From contig NC_090968.1 of the NCBI RefSeq assembly GCF_040807025.1, positions 5,693,906 through 5,757,905 on the forward strand: 64,000 nt of DNA. The letters run 5' to 3'. Both the position numbers and the translations under genes were made by a program. The notes under the pieces are model-generated. The model was not told the DNA's origin, did no database searches, and saw only the letters and a program-made list of their open reading frames with translations. Positions 52,522-64,000 of the stretch are shown here, in pieces (the stretch's first letter is position 1; every line of letters begins with the position of its first letter). This DNA is from Struthio camelus. Its lineage: Eukaryota; Chordata; Aves; Struthioniformes; Struthionidae.

Positions 52522-54922
52522 TTCCTTTCTGCTGCATAGGAAAAGTCGCATCATTTAACGCGGGAAGTCCCGCAGGACGCAAAACGCAGGAGGTCACCAG
52601 AGCAGCGTTGCACAGAGTGGCAAGCGAAGGGCCAAAACCCAGCAGCTGCCCCCGTCGCTTCACCCCCGCGGAGCCGAGGTGGCTTAGCCGTCCTTTGCTG
52701 CTGGGCTCCCAAAAAAAGGAGCCCCCGTAGGCCAGCAGCGAGATGGTTAAAGCTCCTCGCTCGCAGCCGTGTTGTGCTCGCCGGCCGAGCGCTGATGAAC
52801 GGGGCCGGCTGCCCTGGCCCCGGCAAGCCCCGTTCCCAGGCCTCCTCGGACAAAGACGGCATTTTGCAGCGGGTCTGACCCCCGGGCGGTTGTGCACACA
52901 GTGGTGCCGGTTGTCCCCCCGCGGGGGCACCAGCCGCGCTCGGTGCTGGGGAGGAACAAGGGGTTCAGTGTTCCTCCGGGGCTCCGCGGCCGCGGGGTCC
53001 TTTGGGTGACCCTGCACAGTCGTCTGTGCAGAAAATGCAGCTAATGTGCCGCAGGGGAAAGGCTTGGCCTTTCCCCATGAAAGGAGCCCGGTTTAACGGC
53101 GTTCTTTCCAGCTTAACCTTTAAATATACGTACCCAGGAATTCATCTCCCCGGAGGAGCTGCGACTCCAGCGTAGCTGGCATCCGCTTCCTTTGCGGCCG
53201 TGGCGTCGCGTGCAGTGTGTTTCTCCCGGGGGAAGCCGGGATGAGATGCCCCATCCAGCCTGGCCGCAGGTTTCCTGGCCCCTCGGATGCGCCGCCGGGA
53301 GCGCCTGCCTGGGCTTCCTCTCCGGACACCTCCTGGCCTGCTACTGCCTCCTGCTGCCGTCTCGCGCGGGGGACAGTGACTCTGAGTGCAGTACAATTAA
53401 TACATGGCAGTAATTGCAGCGTCCATCTATTCAGCTTTTTTAAGTGCTTCTAGGTACATGCGTCTTTTGCTGCTTCGTAAAGCCGGCAGGGCCCTGTGCT
53501 TGCTGCTGCTTGCAGGAGAAAGGGACAAGAGAGGAGAAATTGGTCTGGGCGACTCGTCCTAGCTATTTTGGGCCAAGCTTTTCCAAAGCTATGATTTTTT
53601 TTTTTTTTTTGGAAATGTCCTTAGTGATTTTGCTTCTTAATGTCATGTAGCTGGAGGAAGCAAGTCTCCCGCTCCCAGGGTCCGAGTCGCGTGCTGGTTT
53701 AGGTGGGGAGGGAAACCGGGAGGTCCCTGTGCAGCCCCTGTGTGTCCCCCTGCTCCGAGAGGGCAGTTGCTCAGGCCGGTTTTTAAGCCCTCCAAGGAGG
53801 GAGCTTCCCCTGGCTCTCGGTCCCTTTCCCGGTGCTCGACCGCCCTCGCCGCGAAGGTCTCTAACCGCGACTGCCCTTGCTGCAATCTGAGCCCCGCTGG
53901 GCGCCGGGCTCACCCCAGCCCCGCGCGGGGAGCGGAGGGGGCCGCGCCTGGGTGCTGAAACCGGGGGAAAAACCCTGCCCTCGACCCGCCGGCTCGGCTC
54001 TCGCCAGGACCCCCGAGGTCGTTGCTCCCGCCGGGAGCGCCCTGGGAAGCACGCAGCGGGGAAGGGGCTCTGCGAGCCGGCGGCCCGGCTGCAGCCCGGG
54101 GTCCCCGCCAGCCGGCCGCCCGGCGGGCTGCCACGGCCTGATTTAATTAGCTGCCGAACATGACGCTTGTTTTAATTCTGTGCGTTCAGAGACGCGCGTT
54201 GCTGCCCACACAGACCAGTTGCCATAACAACTTTAATTTGTTTTGTAGCCTCCGCTCTGATGGATTTGGGGATTTTTTTTTGTTTTGTTTTGTTTGTTAA
54301 TCTCCCTTTCTCCCCCCTTCCCTTCTTTCATTCCTTCTTCCTAACTGCGCTCGCTCCCCCTCTCTTTCTGTTCTGTAATAACTGGTAAAAAGTCATTGCT
54401 TGGGCCCGGCCGCCCCTGCGACCCCAGCCCGAACTGGGGTCCGCAGCCCTGGCGCGGGGACCTGCCACCCAGCTGAAAGGACGCAGTGATCTGTCCTGAG
54501 CGATTGGCGTGCACTAGTCCCCATCGCCAAGGGTGAAGTCGTAATCTTCCCAAATTACTGTCCTGCTAATTGCACCGATGAAATATGAATTAAAAAAAAA
54601 AAAAAAAGCCCGGCTTCCCCTTCCCTCACCACCCGCCCTGCAGTCCCGGGGATGCAAACTGTGCCTAAACCTCTCAGGGGACGAGGTGATGGTACCAGGA
54701 TGTTTCAATCGTTTTAAAGAGATTGACTGTCTGCTGAATTATTTAGAAACAGAAGTAAATATAAAGTGCTGGAGGGAGATCCCTGACTCCGTGCCGACGG
54801 GGGAGGCTCGGAGAGGCCGAGCTCTTTCTGGAGGGGTTTGGTCTCCCCCCCGCGCCGCTGGGGCCGGAGACGGGGCAGGTCCGCGTCCAGGGCTCGGGGG
54901 GTCCCGTTGCTGCCGGGTCTCG

Positions 54923-54974
54923 GAGATACCTGCCTTGTAATTAAGGATGCATTAAACATTCAAAGCACTCTACA
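54923..54974 (+). repeat. Left copy of a conserved-looking inverted repeat pair
   Basis: The 52-bp core begins GAGATACCTGCC, has TAATTAAGGATGCATTAA in the centre and ends CAAAGCACTCTACA. Its reverse complement recurs at 57518-57569 with 50 of 52 identical. Weaker similarity continues to the right to about 55010. It contains homeodomain-like TAATTAA and ATGCATTAA motifs and has no coding potential. Confidence 0.92.
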
Positions 54975-57049
54975 GGCAAAAAGAGGAAGAGAAAAGCCCG
55001 AGCGGGATTGCCCGCGTTTAGCTTTGCACCTTGCTGGCCCGGGTGGATAACTCCTGCCTGGCCAGGCAGCACCAGGTCCTCTCTGCAGAGCAGCGCGGCG
55101 TCAAGCGCTGTAGAACAGCACGGAAGTCGACGGTCGCGTTTAGCTTCGTTGCTCGCTGCGGGTTTGAGTGTGCCAAGGGAGAGGCGAGTTATCGGCACCC
55201 TCGGCACGGGGCGGCCGGTGGGGGAGCGTGGACCCGCTACCGATCCCACGCTGCTCTGCCGGGCACCGGCTCCGGCAACGGCCGGGTCGTTCAGCAAATC
55301 GGGCCAAAGCCCAGGCTCATCCGTGGGAGGAACGGGCTGCAAACCAGATCCAAACCCCAGCGTGCTGCAGGTCGGAGAAGCTGTCCCAGTTGCTGCTGGG
55401 CTCACCCCCGAGGCTTGGCTTGGCGTTTCCAAAGCGCTCCGGGATTCCTCTGGCTGGAGGGATGGGAGCACTGCAATTTATTAGACTCGCATCAGAGCGC
55501 AATGATGCAAAAATGCAGCGCTGGCCCAACTGCGGCGATGCTGACGCCAGTGGTGGGGCGATCTCGTACCAACGGAAATCCAGAAGCATCTTCAGCTCCC
55601 CTCTATTTGGCAGCAGCAGCTGTGATGGGGCCGCGTGCGCTCGGCAGAGCAGCGAGGCACGAAACGGTGCTGGGCGAGGGGGCCCTGCGGGAAGGAGAGC
55701 TCTGAGGAGCAAGGCCAGGCTCGCAAATCCACTCCGGCGCTGTCAGGATGACTTACGCCACAAAATCTGCTCTCTGGCCTTCTGGCTCCGCTTCCGCAGG
55801 GATATGGGTGCTGGCTCTCCCGCGCCAGGCAGCTCCGTGGCGGCGTGAAACGCCTGGCAGAGCCCGCCGGCAGCAAGGCGCCTCGGCGCAGGCGGCAGCA
55901 GACCCGACCCACCGCGCAGCCCCGTGTCGCTCGGACGCCCCGGTCCCTGTCCCTTGCCTTTTCGGGCTGGCTTTTTTGCAAAAAAAAAGGCTGAACTGGG
56001 AACGAAAGTCAGTGACTGCTTGCAACGGCTGGGGCTCAGTGAGCGTGGCTTGTGCCCAGGCACCCCCAGCCCAGGAGGTTTCCGCTCCCCGAGGGATTCA
56101 TTTGCACAGGAACGGCTTTGCAGCGGGACTGACAGTAATAACGGGCTGCGGGAGCGTCCTGCTGCGGCGCTGGATGCTAACGACTCTGTGCAGGGGTGGA
56201 AGGGGCTGCTGCCGAAAGCGGCCTGTGGGCTGCTGATTTGTCGCTGAACCCTGGGATTATAATGAGTTTGCAAAGAGGCGAGCCCCTCCACGCCATGTCC
56301 CGAGCCTGGCGTGCCCCGAGGGCTGGATCCCGCGGCAGATCCGCCAGGAAAGGCCGGCCGGGGAAGGAGCCAGACCTTGGTTCGTTGGCGGGGAAGGCGA
56401 GCGCGGTGGCCGGGAGTTTGGGGATGCGCCGATCCGTCACGCGCTGCTCCGACGCAATGCCGCCGCTGCAAGGCCACCCGTCCGCCCGGTCCCCCCGGCA
56501 CCGCAGCTCCTCGTTGCTGTGGTTTTACAGCTTCCCATAAACAGTCCCCCTCCATCTCTCGCTCTGTTTTTAATTACCTAGAAAATAACCTCCATTCAAT
56601 TTACAGCTCATTTGAAGCTATGAGCAAGGGGCCATAAATATTTAATGCATTTAGAAGTGGCACCAACTGTCCAGGGCTTTTTTTTTTTTCTTTTCCAGGA
56701 GTTGCTTTGTTTTAGCACATTTATTCTCCCACGTCTTTATTTCCTCCTGTTCCCTCTATCCATAATTTCCCATGAATACAGAGCGGGTGGTAAAAGACAG
56801 CTACTGCCGGCAAAGGGTTCGACCCCTCCGCGGGCGGGCAGGTCCGCGCGCCTGCACCCAGCAGGGGTTCCCCAAAAAAGGTGGTTATGCACCCAAATTT
56901 CTGCCTCTTAACGGTGGCTTCCCGGGCGCTGCCACCTTCACACGGGGCCTCTCCGGGGCTGCTCCCTCCGCGGCACGAAGGGTCCTGCTTGTTATGCCAG
57001 CGAGCGCCTTCTGCTCCCAGGTTTTTGTGGGTTTACCCGGAACACGGTT

Positions 57050-57360
57050 TGGTTGCGTCTATTAATTACTACAACACAAATTTTATTGTAACATAATAGA
57101 TATATTTACTCTACGAGGAGTGACAGCGTTTATTAATTATGCACAAGCGGGCTTAGAAAAAGGATTTGTTTGCTTTGATGTCTAATGCGACGGACTGTTT
57201 TTTTTTCTGCTTGTTAAACTTAATCAAAAGCAATCAAAATACTCTCTCATAAATTACAGCAAATTAATTCCAAACAAAAGGGAAAAATATTAGGTAGCAA
57301 AAAATGGAAGTAAAATTAAAAAATGTGAGCTAGGATTTGAGCTAATTAAAATACCGCGTG
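57050..57360. promoter_or_regulatory. Candidate conserved AT-rich element
   Basis: About 310 bp of AT-rich DNA with repeated ATTAATTA, TTAATTA and AATCAAAA motifs, sharply bounded by GC-rich sequence. It lies between the two inverted copies. The regulatory role is inferred from composition only. Confidence 0.3.
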
Positions 57361-57517
57361 CTGCTACAGGCTTTCCTTTCCTCTGGAACGGCGGAGCAGG
57401 AATAGGAAGAGCGCGGCAACGGGCATCGGAGGGGCTGGGGGGCAGGAGCGCCGGGCGGGCTCTCTTCACCTGCCTGCAAGCAGTGATCCCACTTGCGCTT
57501 CTCCCCCTCTTGTTGCT

Positions 57518-57569
57518 TGTAGAGTGCTTTGAATGCTTAATGCATCCTTAATTAAAAGGCAGGTATCTC
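57518..57569 (-). repeat. Right copy of the inverted repeat pair
   Basis: This is the reverse complement of 54923-54974, differing at two positions (G/T in the TTG/TTTAATTAA junction and A/G in TTAAACATT/TTAAGCATT). The weaker extension reaches left to about 57482. The spacing between the cores is 2,543 bp. Confidence 0.92.
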
Positions 57570-59288
57570 ATCTATTGCTGTCAATTGGCAGCCGGGGCCA
57601 CGAGACGTTCCCGGGGGCCCGGCACCTCCCTCGCGCCGGCCCGTGCCCGCGCGCCCGCCTCCCCCTGCGTACGCCTGCTGACATTTCGAGGGGGAAATTA
57701 TGTGTGCCGCTTTAATTCACTGTTAAATTAAATTATGAATGTTTGCAACGTAGTAATTTCTTTTGTTCTAGCAGCAGATTGTTTTATATATCTGCCTATA
57801 TTACCACGTTATTAATTTAATGATTTCACAATAGCGCTTCGCTCCTCTGGGTACCGCAAAGCGAAACGTGCGCGCGGCGCGGACCGGCTCGCTCTTCCCT
57901 GCGCGCGTTGTAGGTTTTCAGGGACGCAGGGGTTGTTGCTGGCAGCGCGGCCGGGGGTTACGGAGCGGGACAACGCGCGCGCTGCCCTAAGGGGCGGCGG
58001 GGTCCCCGCCGAGCCCCAGGCGGCCCTCGAGCGCTCCCCGGTTTTGCTGCGTCTCTGCCCATTGCAAACTTTAGCCCCTCTGCTTTCCTGCCTCTTTCTG
58101 CTGCTAAAAAGGCTAAAAAGAGCCTTGCAAGCGTCGGCGCGGCCGCGGCGGCTCTGCCTGCGTCGTTGCTGGGCCTCGGCGTTGCGCCAAGCCCGGCGAC
58201 GTTTCAGCGCGTTTCTTTTCTTCAAGCCCGAACTCCCGGAGCCAAGGGGCTGCAAGGGATCTTGCACGTGTCTTTTTTTTTTTTTTCCCCCTACTCCTTT
58301 TGTCCTCCCTTGCACCACCCCATGCGGCGTGGAGAAAAGCTGGGAAAACTTGTCCACCTACATGCTCAGAAACCGCGGAAGAGCAGCAAGAAAGAAAGAA
58401 GAAAAAAAACCCAAAAAGGCGCCTGCGATTTGTTCTTTAGGAACGAGCCTCCGAGAACAAACGTCGCGTGGCTGCAGGGCGGCAAGTGGGAGGTGGCTGA
58501 GCGGCACCCGTGGGCGCCGGCTCGGCACGGGGCAGGCGGAGGCTGCTCCCGCGGGAAGGAGGGGGCGGCCGCCGGCTCGGCGCCCGCAGCATCCCTCCGC
58601 GGGATTTTGCCGCCTGGCAGCGCCCTGCTCGCCCCGAACTTCCCGCGGGACGGCGCCGGGAGCGCCCGGAGGCCCCGTTTGCGCCCTGCAAACGGCAAAG
58701 CAGCAGCTAAAGCAGCGACCCAGCGAGAACTGCTGAGCCTTGAACAGCCTCGGCCCAGCCCTGGGAAGGCTCCCAAACATAATTTCCATCCCAATCTATG
58801 CTGCTCCGCTTCTAAGGAGGTAATAGCTCCTACGGCGCTTCCGCCTCCTTTAGCTGAGCAATTTATGGCTTTTGCTTTAGCTTTCTGGCGCTCCTGGAAA
58901 GCATTTTGTTTGCATGGATTTGCACTTTTTCTCCTTCTTCTTCTTTCCATTTCTTGCTTCCAATTCTGAACGGGAAAGAAACGCTGCAAGAAGGAAATTC
59001 CAAGTTTCAGCTCTTGGCGGCCACCGAGGTCCCATTGCACGTTGTTCCCAGAAAGTGCCTGTTGACACCTCAAACGAAGCCGGAGCGCTGGGAAACGCAG
59101 CAGCCGAAACGGCCCAGCAGGTACCGCGAGAAGGATCGCGCGTCGGAGCCGTCGCGTCCCGCGGGCGCCACGTTGCGTGCCAAGGAGCGTCGCCAATGCA
59201 GCAACGCATCCATCAGTTCAGCAAGATGAATGCATTAAACTTTTATGGGCAAATTTATGCATTATAGATCAATGAGCCCCAGTGACTC

Positions 59289-59309
59289 TGTGTGTGTATA
59301 TATACATAT

Positions 59310-59340
<31 letters not shown>

Positions 59341-59341
59341 T
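59289..59341 (+). repeat. GT/TA/CATA microsatellite
   Basis: TGTGTGTATATATACATATATACATATA continues into a pure (AT)n run ending at about 59341. It is self-complementary and hairpin-prone. Confidence 0.9.
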
Positions 59342-62305
59342 GTTTTTTATCTGAAGATTATATAGACTAGTCATAAGCAGGTTGAGGGCCCCGTTGGATG
59401 CTCCGGGCCCGTGGGACACAGGTAAACCTCCAGTGCCTGGACGACGAAGGGGCAAACCCTTTGCCGGTGCTGGCCGCGGTGCAAAGCGAAGCTGCTCGTT
59501 AGCTCCCCGTGCCAGCGTTGCAAGGGCAGTTTGTCTTGTGCAACGTGTTGGCGTTCAAGCCCCAAAAGGGACCACGAAATAATCTGCTCTGACTGCCTTT
59601 ATACATCACGCACATCCCTATTTCACCCCGTTACCCTTGCATTGAAAGCAGCGGTGGGTGCTGGGCACCCCCGGAGAGGCACCTGGCTTGGATTCGAAGC
59701 CATTAAAAGCTGCGAATCCATCGGTTTTGCTGGCCTGCCCTGCCGCCGCCGCCGCTCGATCAGCCTCGCCGCTCAGACACGTGCCTTATTTTTCCAGGGG
59801 GAAGCTGCAGCCAGACACGATCAAACTCCTGGCTCTTGTTATGTCTTTCTTCACTAGATTAAAGAGTGCTTTAGTATCTTGTATTTTCTCCCAGGAAGGC
59901 ACTTACACATGGCAATCGAGTCACCTCTGTTGTCTTTTTGATGAAGTAAGTAGGCTGAGCTCCTTAAGCGCATTTTTTCCCCTGCACCTGTGTCCTGCCT
60001 GTGGCTCTTTCCTGCCCCTTTTAGGGCTTTTCAGCTCAGCCCGAGGCCGAGCTTCCCCTGCAGGGTCCCCGTCTGCGGGTGATTTGCACGGAAAGCGTGT
60101 CGGGGGGGGGGGGGGATTGCAGCCTCTCCGTGCAGTTGCATCCTGCTTGGGGAGCAGAGGGGGCGAGGAAGGGAACCACGGCCCCGCCGGCGTCGTCTCC
60201 GAGCCGGGCTGCCTTCGTTGCCTGCAAAGCGCCGTCCGTCCTGCCTTTGCAAGGCAGCAGGGAGCGAGGCCGTGCGGGCGCACGGGGCTGCACGGGCTCG
60301 TCCCCGCCGCGGCCTCGGGCTTTGCAAGGGGGCCCCGGGCTGCGGCCCCCGCTCGCGTTTTGGCCCGGCGGGCGCAGGGATGAGGCTGGCGCCAGCCTTC
60401 GCTGTCCCCTCAGGCTCCGCTCGCGTTGAGCACCCGCACGATTGCCTCCAACAATATTAAGAGCAACAGTGAAGCGGGAACAAAGCGAAGTCAGTGAGCG
60501 ATAGCGAAATGAAGGGCTGCCAGCTGCGCTGCAGGGGTCTGTGCGTGCCCGCGTCTTCTCTGCCATCTTCTTGCACGTTGCGTCCCGTATCGCCTCTGTG
60601 GGCTCCGCGACGTCGTCTAACCCCCCGGGATGATCTTCGCGGGGAGGGTGAAGCTTTTCTGCCTCCCTTCCAGCCAGCCAGGTCCCAGCGCTTCGTTAGT
60701 TAATCGAAAGCAGCGTTGAGCCAAGGAGCAGCAGGCGCGGCGCGGGCTGGGCGTCCGCCGGCGTCCCTCCTGCGCGCCGGCCCCTCCAGCCCGCGCGGTG
60801 CTTGGCAGCGGCTACGGGGGGAATCGCTGCTGAACCCCCGGCGACGGGACCAGCCGTTGCTGGTCGGCATCCGGACCCCGTCGCCCTCTTTGCTTGGCGA
60901 GCGCGCCGCAAGAAAGCCTCCAATCTCCCGTGTCCTGATCCTAATCCTGCCTTCTGACTTCCTTTACCGTGACTCATGCCGTGCAAAATACCGTGGATAC
61001 AGGGCTAAATAAATGAGGCAGTGCAAACATTAGAATATTTGCAAAGTGGTGCTCTCGAGCGTCAGACACTTGAAATAATCTGTTTAGGCATCGGGTGAAT
61101 TTGTTCCTACCAAAGGGCCGTCACTGGTGTCAAAGGCACTTAGCGTCAGGCCGGCAGCGTACCTACTGCTCGTTAGCTACCCAGCGCCAAACAGTAAACA
61201 CATTTCCCTGCTTTGCCGTCTTAAGAAGAAGAAAAAAAAAAACCCTTCTGACAGCTTGGTTAACCTTTCCCCCATCCCTTTCGCACTTGTGAGCGGGGAA
61301 GTTCTCAGCTCAGGGCAGCTGTGAAGAGCAGGAAGGGGGGGGGAAGTGTCAGATATCCGTTTTTTCACACCATCTAAAAATACGGCGTCTCACGCGCTCT
61401 GCCTTGGCCGGTGCAACCGAGGGGCTGGTCCCACGCGGCGGCCGAGGGGAGCCCTGCGTCGCAGGCGCCCAGGCGGGGAGCGCGCCCGCTTTCGGCCTCG
61501 CTGTGCCGAGGCACAAAGCCTCCTGGGCCCCAAAAGCCAATTTTTCTTAAAGCGTGAAAGCATTATTTTGGTTCTCAGCCCAGGAAACGTAAAAGAAAAT
61601 GTCCCGTGTGGGATATTAAGGGGGGAAAAAAAAATGGAGGGCTGTTCAGGACTAAGTAGCTATTGAAAGAAGCTTGTCTTCATTAAAATCGTTTTGCTGG
61701 AGGCCAGGGAACTGTTTCTCACTCGGCTCCAGGCCCCGTGTTTCCCCGCCGGAAGGGCCGGGGGAGTGTCTGGGTGGGTGGCGGGCGGCCTTCAGCGCAG
61801 ACCAAGCTGCAAAGGCGGCTGGCGATAAATTGTTTCAGCGGCAGCATCGTCTCCCAAAGGCTGCGCACGAAAACCTGGAGGAACGGCTTTTTTTTTTTTC
61901 TTTAATTTTTTCCCCCGTCTTGTAGGCGTAGCGCAAAGACTCGGAGATGATCAGGGTACTGAGGCGAGACCGCGGTGCTGGTTTGCGCGGCGGCTCTGGC
62001 TCCCTGCTCCACCGGGGGCTGCTGTCCCCGAGCCGCGGCGCGTCCTCCCGCGCGCCCGGCGTGGGCGCCCATCTCTCCCGTCGCGTCGTTGTGCGGCGCC
62101 AGCGCGGAAGAAGAGATCCGGAGCAAAGCGGAGGTTCATCAGCTGATTGTGCTTTTAAAGAAAAAAATCACATGAGTCAAAATGATTTATGAATTAAGTC
62201 ATTCTGTAGGTCTGGTTTTTATTTTCTTGTACTTTCGCCTCCAACCCAAGACGTGGGTTATCGCCCTTGCTTGCACTGCGGCAGGGGAGCTGGCTCTGCG
62301 CGACC

Positions 62306-62564
62306 GGGATGCAGGATGCAGGGCGCTGGATGTGGGATGTGGGATGCAGGATGCAGGGTGCGAGATGCAGGATGCAGGGTGCAGGATGCGGGATGCGGGA
62401 TGCGGGATGCAGGATGCAGGGTGCGGGATGCAGGATGCAGGGCGCAGGATGCGGGATGCGGGATGCGGGATGCAGGGTGCAGGGTGCGGGATGCAGGGTG
62501 CGAGATGCAGGATGCAGGGCGCAGGATGTGGGATGCGGGATGTGGGATGCAGGATGCGGGATGC
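62306..62564 (+). repeat. 7-bp minisatellite, 37 uninterrupted units
   Basis: Thirty-seven consecutive heptamers, mainly GGGATGC, AGGATGC and AGGGTGC, occur without a single insertion or deletion (259 bp). Variant order suggests a higher-order period of about nine units (63 bp): units 10-15 and 19-24 share the same order except one base. Because the unit is 7 nt and lacks stops, all six frames stay open across it, which explains the Cys/Met/Ala-rich and His/Pro-rich ORFs here. Confidence 0.95.
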
Positions 62565-64000
62565 AGGGAGGAGGCCGTTTCCCTGCATCGCCGCGGTCCA
62601 AGCAGGTCGGCCCTGGCTGGGAGCTGCCGAGGCCCCGCTGCGAAGTCTCTTGGCCGCAGCGGTTTGACAAGGCTCCTGGTGCAGGGCGGGCAGAGGAGCT
62701 CAGGGGTTAAGCTGCAAAGCTGGGAGGGATGAGGGGGCTGCACAGGGAAATGCCAAGCTGGAAGGGCGTCTGCTGCAGACCCCAAAGGTGTCTTCAAAAG
62801 GCTTCTTAACTATAGCGCCTGTGCTGGGAAGGGGGAGAGAAGGGGGGTGCGGGCGCCCCCGACCGGCCGCCCCCCCCGGGATGTCAGCCCCTCTCCGACA
62901 GCGGAGCAAAATGTGCTTTTCCGGATCCATCCAGGTGGTCTCCTTTAACCCAGCTCTCTGCCCCTGCGGGCAGGTCTGAGACCATGCTAGAAGTGAAGAT
63001 TTTGCCTATCTTTTTTCTCTGATTTCGGTGGGTTATAGAGTTACTTTAGAGAGAGCTTTTCCTTGTGGGAACTATAAAACCCCCAGCAATTGAGAAATGC
63101 AACTCTTAAAAAGAGGCTCTTTTGGCAAATACCGGCCTGCAAATCTGGACCTGGGTTTTTCAATTAAGCTTTTTTTTTTTTTTTAAGGCGAGTTAATTGA
63201 TATTTACTTAGTGTGTCAAAATAGCTGCAGTGCGTTGGAGTGCTGTGCGCCACGCGTGTGGAACAGGGCGCTGGGGAACGGAGGCATGAGTCAGTGGTAA
63301 ATGAATTAAAAGCAGCAGCTCCTGATCAAGGCCAATTACGTTGTTCCCTTCTAAGAAGTGGAAGGGAGGCACGTGGACTGCAGGGAAATGGCTCCCAGGA
63401 AACCTGCCCTGCTCTCCCTTTGGAGGAATTTGCCTCGTTTTCCCTCTGCGAGGAGGAAGGAGCAGGGGAGCGGGCTGCCGCCCGGGGGATGCCGGGGAGA
63501 GCGCGTCGGTCTGCCGGTAACTCCGTGCAAAGCGGCTTGAGTTAATCAAGCCGGCGCCGTGCCCCGAGGAGCGCCCAGCTGGCCGCGTGGCGGCGGCAAG
63601 GGGCTCGGGCGCGCCGTGCCGCGGTGCCGCGCCGCCCTCGGGGAGACGGCGCTGTTCCCGGAGCAGGCAGGGAGGACAGACCGCTGGCTCCGGAAGAGAG
63701 GCGGACGCGGTGGGAGGCAGAACGCGCTGGACGCCGGCTGCGGGCCCCGAGCCACCTCGCTCGGGATGGACTAAATCCACCCCGTGGACGTGCTCCTCGC
63801 ACGGATGCGGGTGTGCTTGCAGGCGGGGCGCTTGCTCAGCGGAGCGCGGACCTCTCGGGAACGTGAATTACACCCATCAGCTATGCACGTGTGTCTTGTA
63901 GTCGGGAGCGGAGAGTTTGCGGGGGCGAGGAGCTGGGGCGAGGAGCTGGCGGCGGTGGACGCCCTGCGGCGACGCGGGCTCTCGGCGCGCCGCCGCCGCG
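62565..64000. other. Window end: no gene recognised
   Basis: The sequence is moderately GC-rich, with an AT-rich stretch near 62.98-63.23 kb including a T-run at 63171-63184. It becomes CpG-rich from about 63.5 kb to the edge, with a 13-bp tandem near 63923-63948. The last 500 bp could be the start of a CpG island beyond the window. Confidence 0.5.

Larger units (their letters stand above)
46871..54500. other. GFRA2 3' flank: no gene recognised
   Basis: GC-rich sequence carries a C17 run (47190-47206), T-rich tracts near 47.29, 50.14 and 53.60 kb, a TC microsatellite (52507-52521) and AT-rich stretches near 49.56-49.83 and 50.88-51.06 kb. ORFs on both strands lack recognisable domains. The 48.1-49.2 kb ORFs overlap on both strands and look spurious. 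Confidence 0.6.
54501..62200. other. Distal 3' flank with AT-rich islands: no gene recognised
   Basis: Apart from the inverted repeat pair, this stretch alternates GC-rich sequence (55.0-56.5, 58.0-58.7, 60.1-60.9 kb) with AT-rich islands (54.53-54.79, 56.55-56.79, 57.05-57.36, 57.69-57.85, 59.21-59.37 kb) full of TAATTA-type motifs. The long ORFs near 55-56, 58-59 and 59.7-60.4 kb are unsupported as genes. Confidence 0.6.

Noticed and set aside
55008-56555. Long ORFs (up to 270 aa) on both strands between the inverted repeat copies, considered as a transposase remnant
   Set aside because: No transposase motifs or conserved blocks are visible and several overlapping frames are open simultaneously, so a mobile-element coding region is not supported.
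62182-62797. Six overlapping ORFs rich in Cys/Met/Ala or His/Pro/Ser
   Set aside because: All are translations of the 7-bp minisatellite in its different frames and strands.
1-64000. CRISPR arrays, bacterial operons or prokaryotic mobile elements
   Set aside because: The spliced GFRA2 gene, microsatellites and CpG-island structure show vertebrate nuclear DNA; the tandem arrays seen have no spacers.

Overview
The window is vertebrate nuclear DNA and most likely avian. It is very GC- and CpG-rich, and I recognise little interspersed repeat sequence beyond a few decayed SINE-like fragments. The one protein-coding gene I can support encodes a protein that resembles, from memory, chicken GFRA2 more than human GFRA2. 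This base composition and compactness suggest a bird microchromosome, but I cannot name the species, and another sauropsid (crocodilian or turtle) is not excluded.

Layout. Positions 1 to about 18,200 are GC-rich 5' flank with no convincing protein-coding gene. Islands of AT-rich, homeodomain/POU-motif-dense sequence near 0.8, 2.7, 5.7, 9.2 and 14.5 kb look like candidate regulatory elements. Positions about 18.25-19.19 kb form the CpG-island promoter and 5' untranslated region of GFRA2, with a G20 tract, a 49-bp tandem repeat and a short arginine-rich upstream ORF. GFRA2 then runs on the + strand: nine coding exons from the ATG at 19187 to the stop at 45842, joined by eight GT-AG introns, giving 465 residues (1,398 nt with stop). 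Every junction keeps frame. A 3' UTR of about 1 kb ends near an AATAAA at 46848. Introns 1-4 are long (5.2, 3.6, 4.0 and 10.7 kb) and introns 5-8 are short. From about 46.9 to 64 kb there is no convincing gene. This part holds AT-rich blocks, microsatellites, a 37-copy 7-bp minisatellite and a striking inverted pair of near-identical elements 2.5 kb apart.

Function. GFRA2 is the GPI-anchored co-receptor that binds neurturin (and GDNF more weakly) and presents it to the RET tyrosine kinase on neurons. The exons map cleanly onto the protein: signal peptide (exon 1), cysteine-rich domain D1 (exon 2), linker (exon 3), D2 plus the start of D3 (exon 4), the rest of D3 (exons 5-6), and the hinge plus GPI signal (exons 7-9). 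The phases of exons 2 and 3 allow in-frame skipping, as in the known short mammalian isoforms.

Most interesting item. A 52-bp sequence at 54923-54974 recurs in inverted orientation at 57518-57569 with only two mismatches, and weaker homology continues for about 35 bp on one side. It looks like a duplicated conserved non-coding element or an exapted ancient repeat. All regulatory calls are inferences from base composition and motifs; no alignment or expression data were available.
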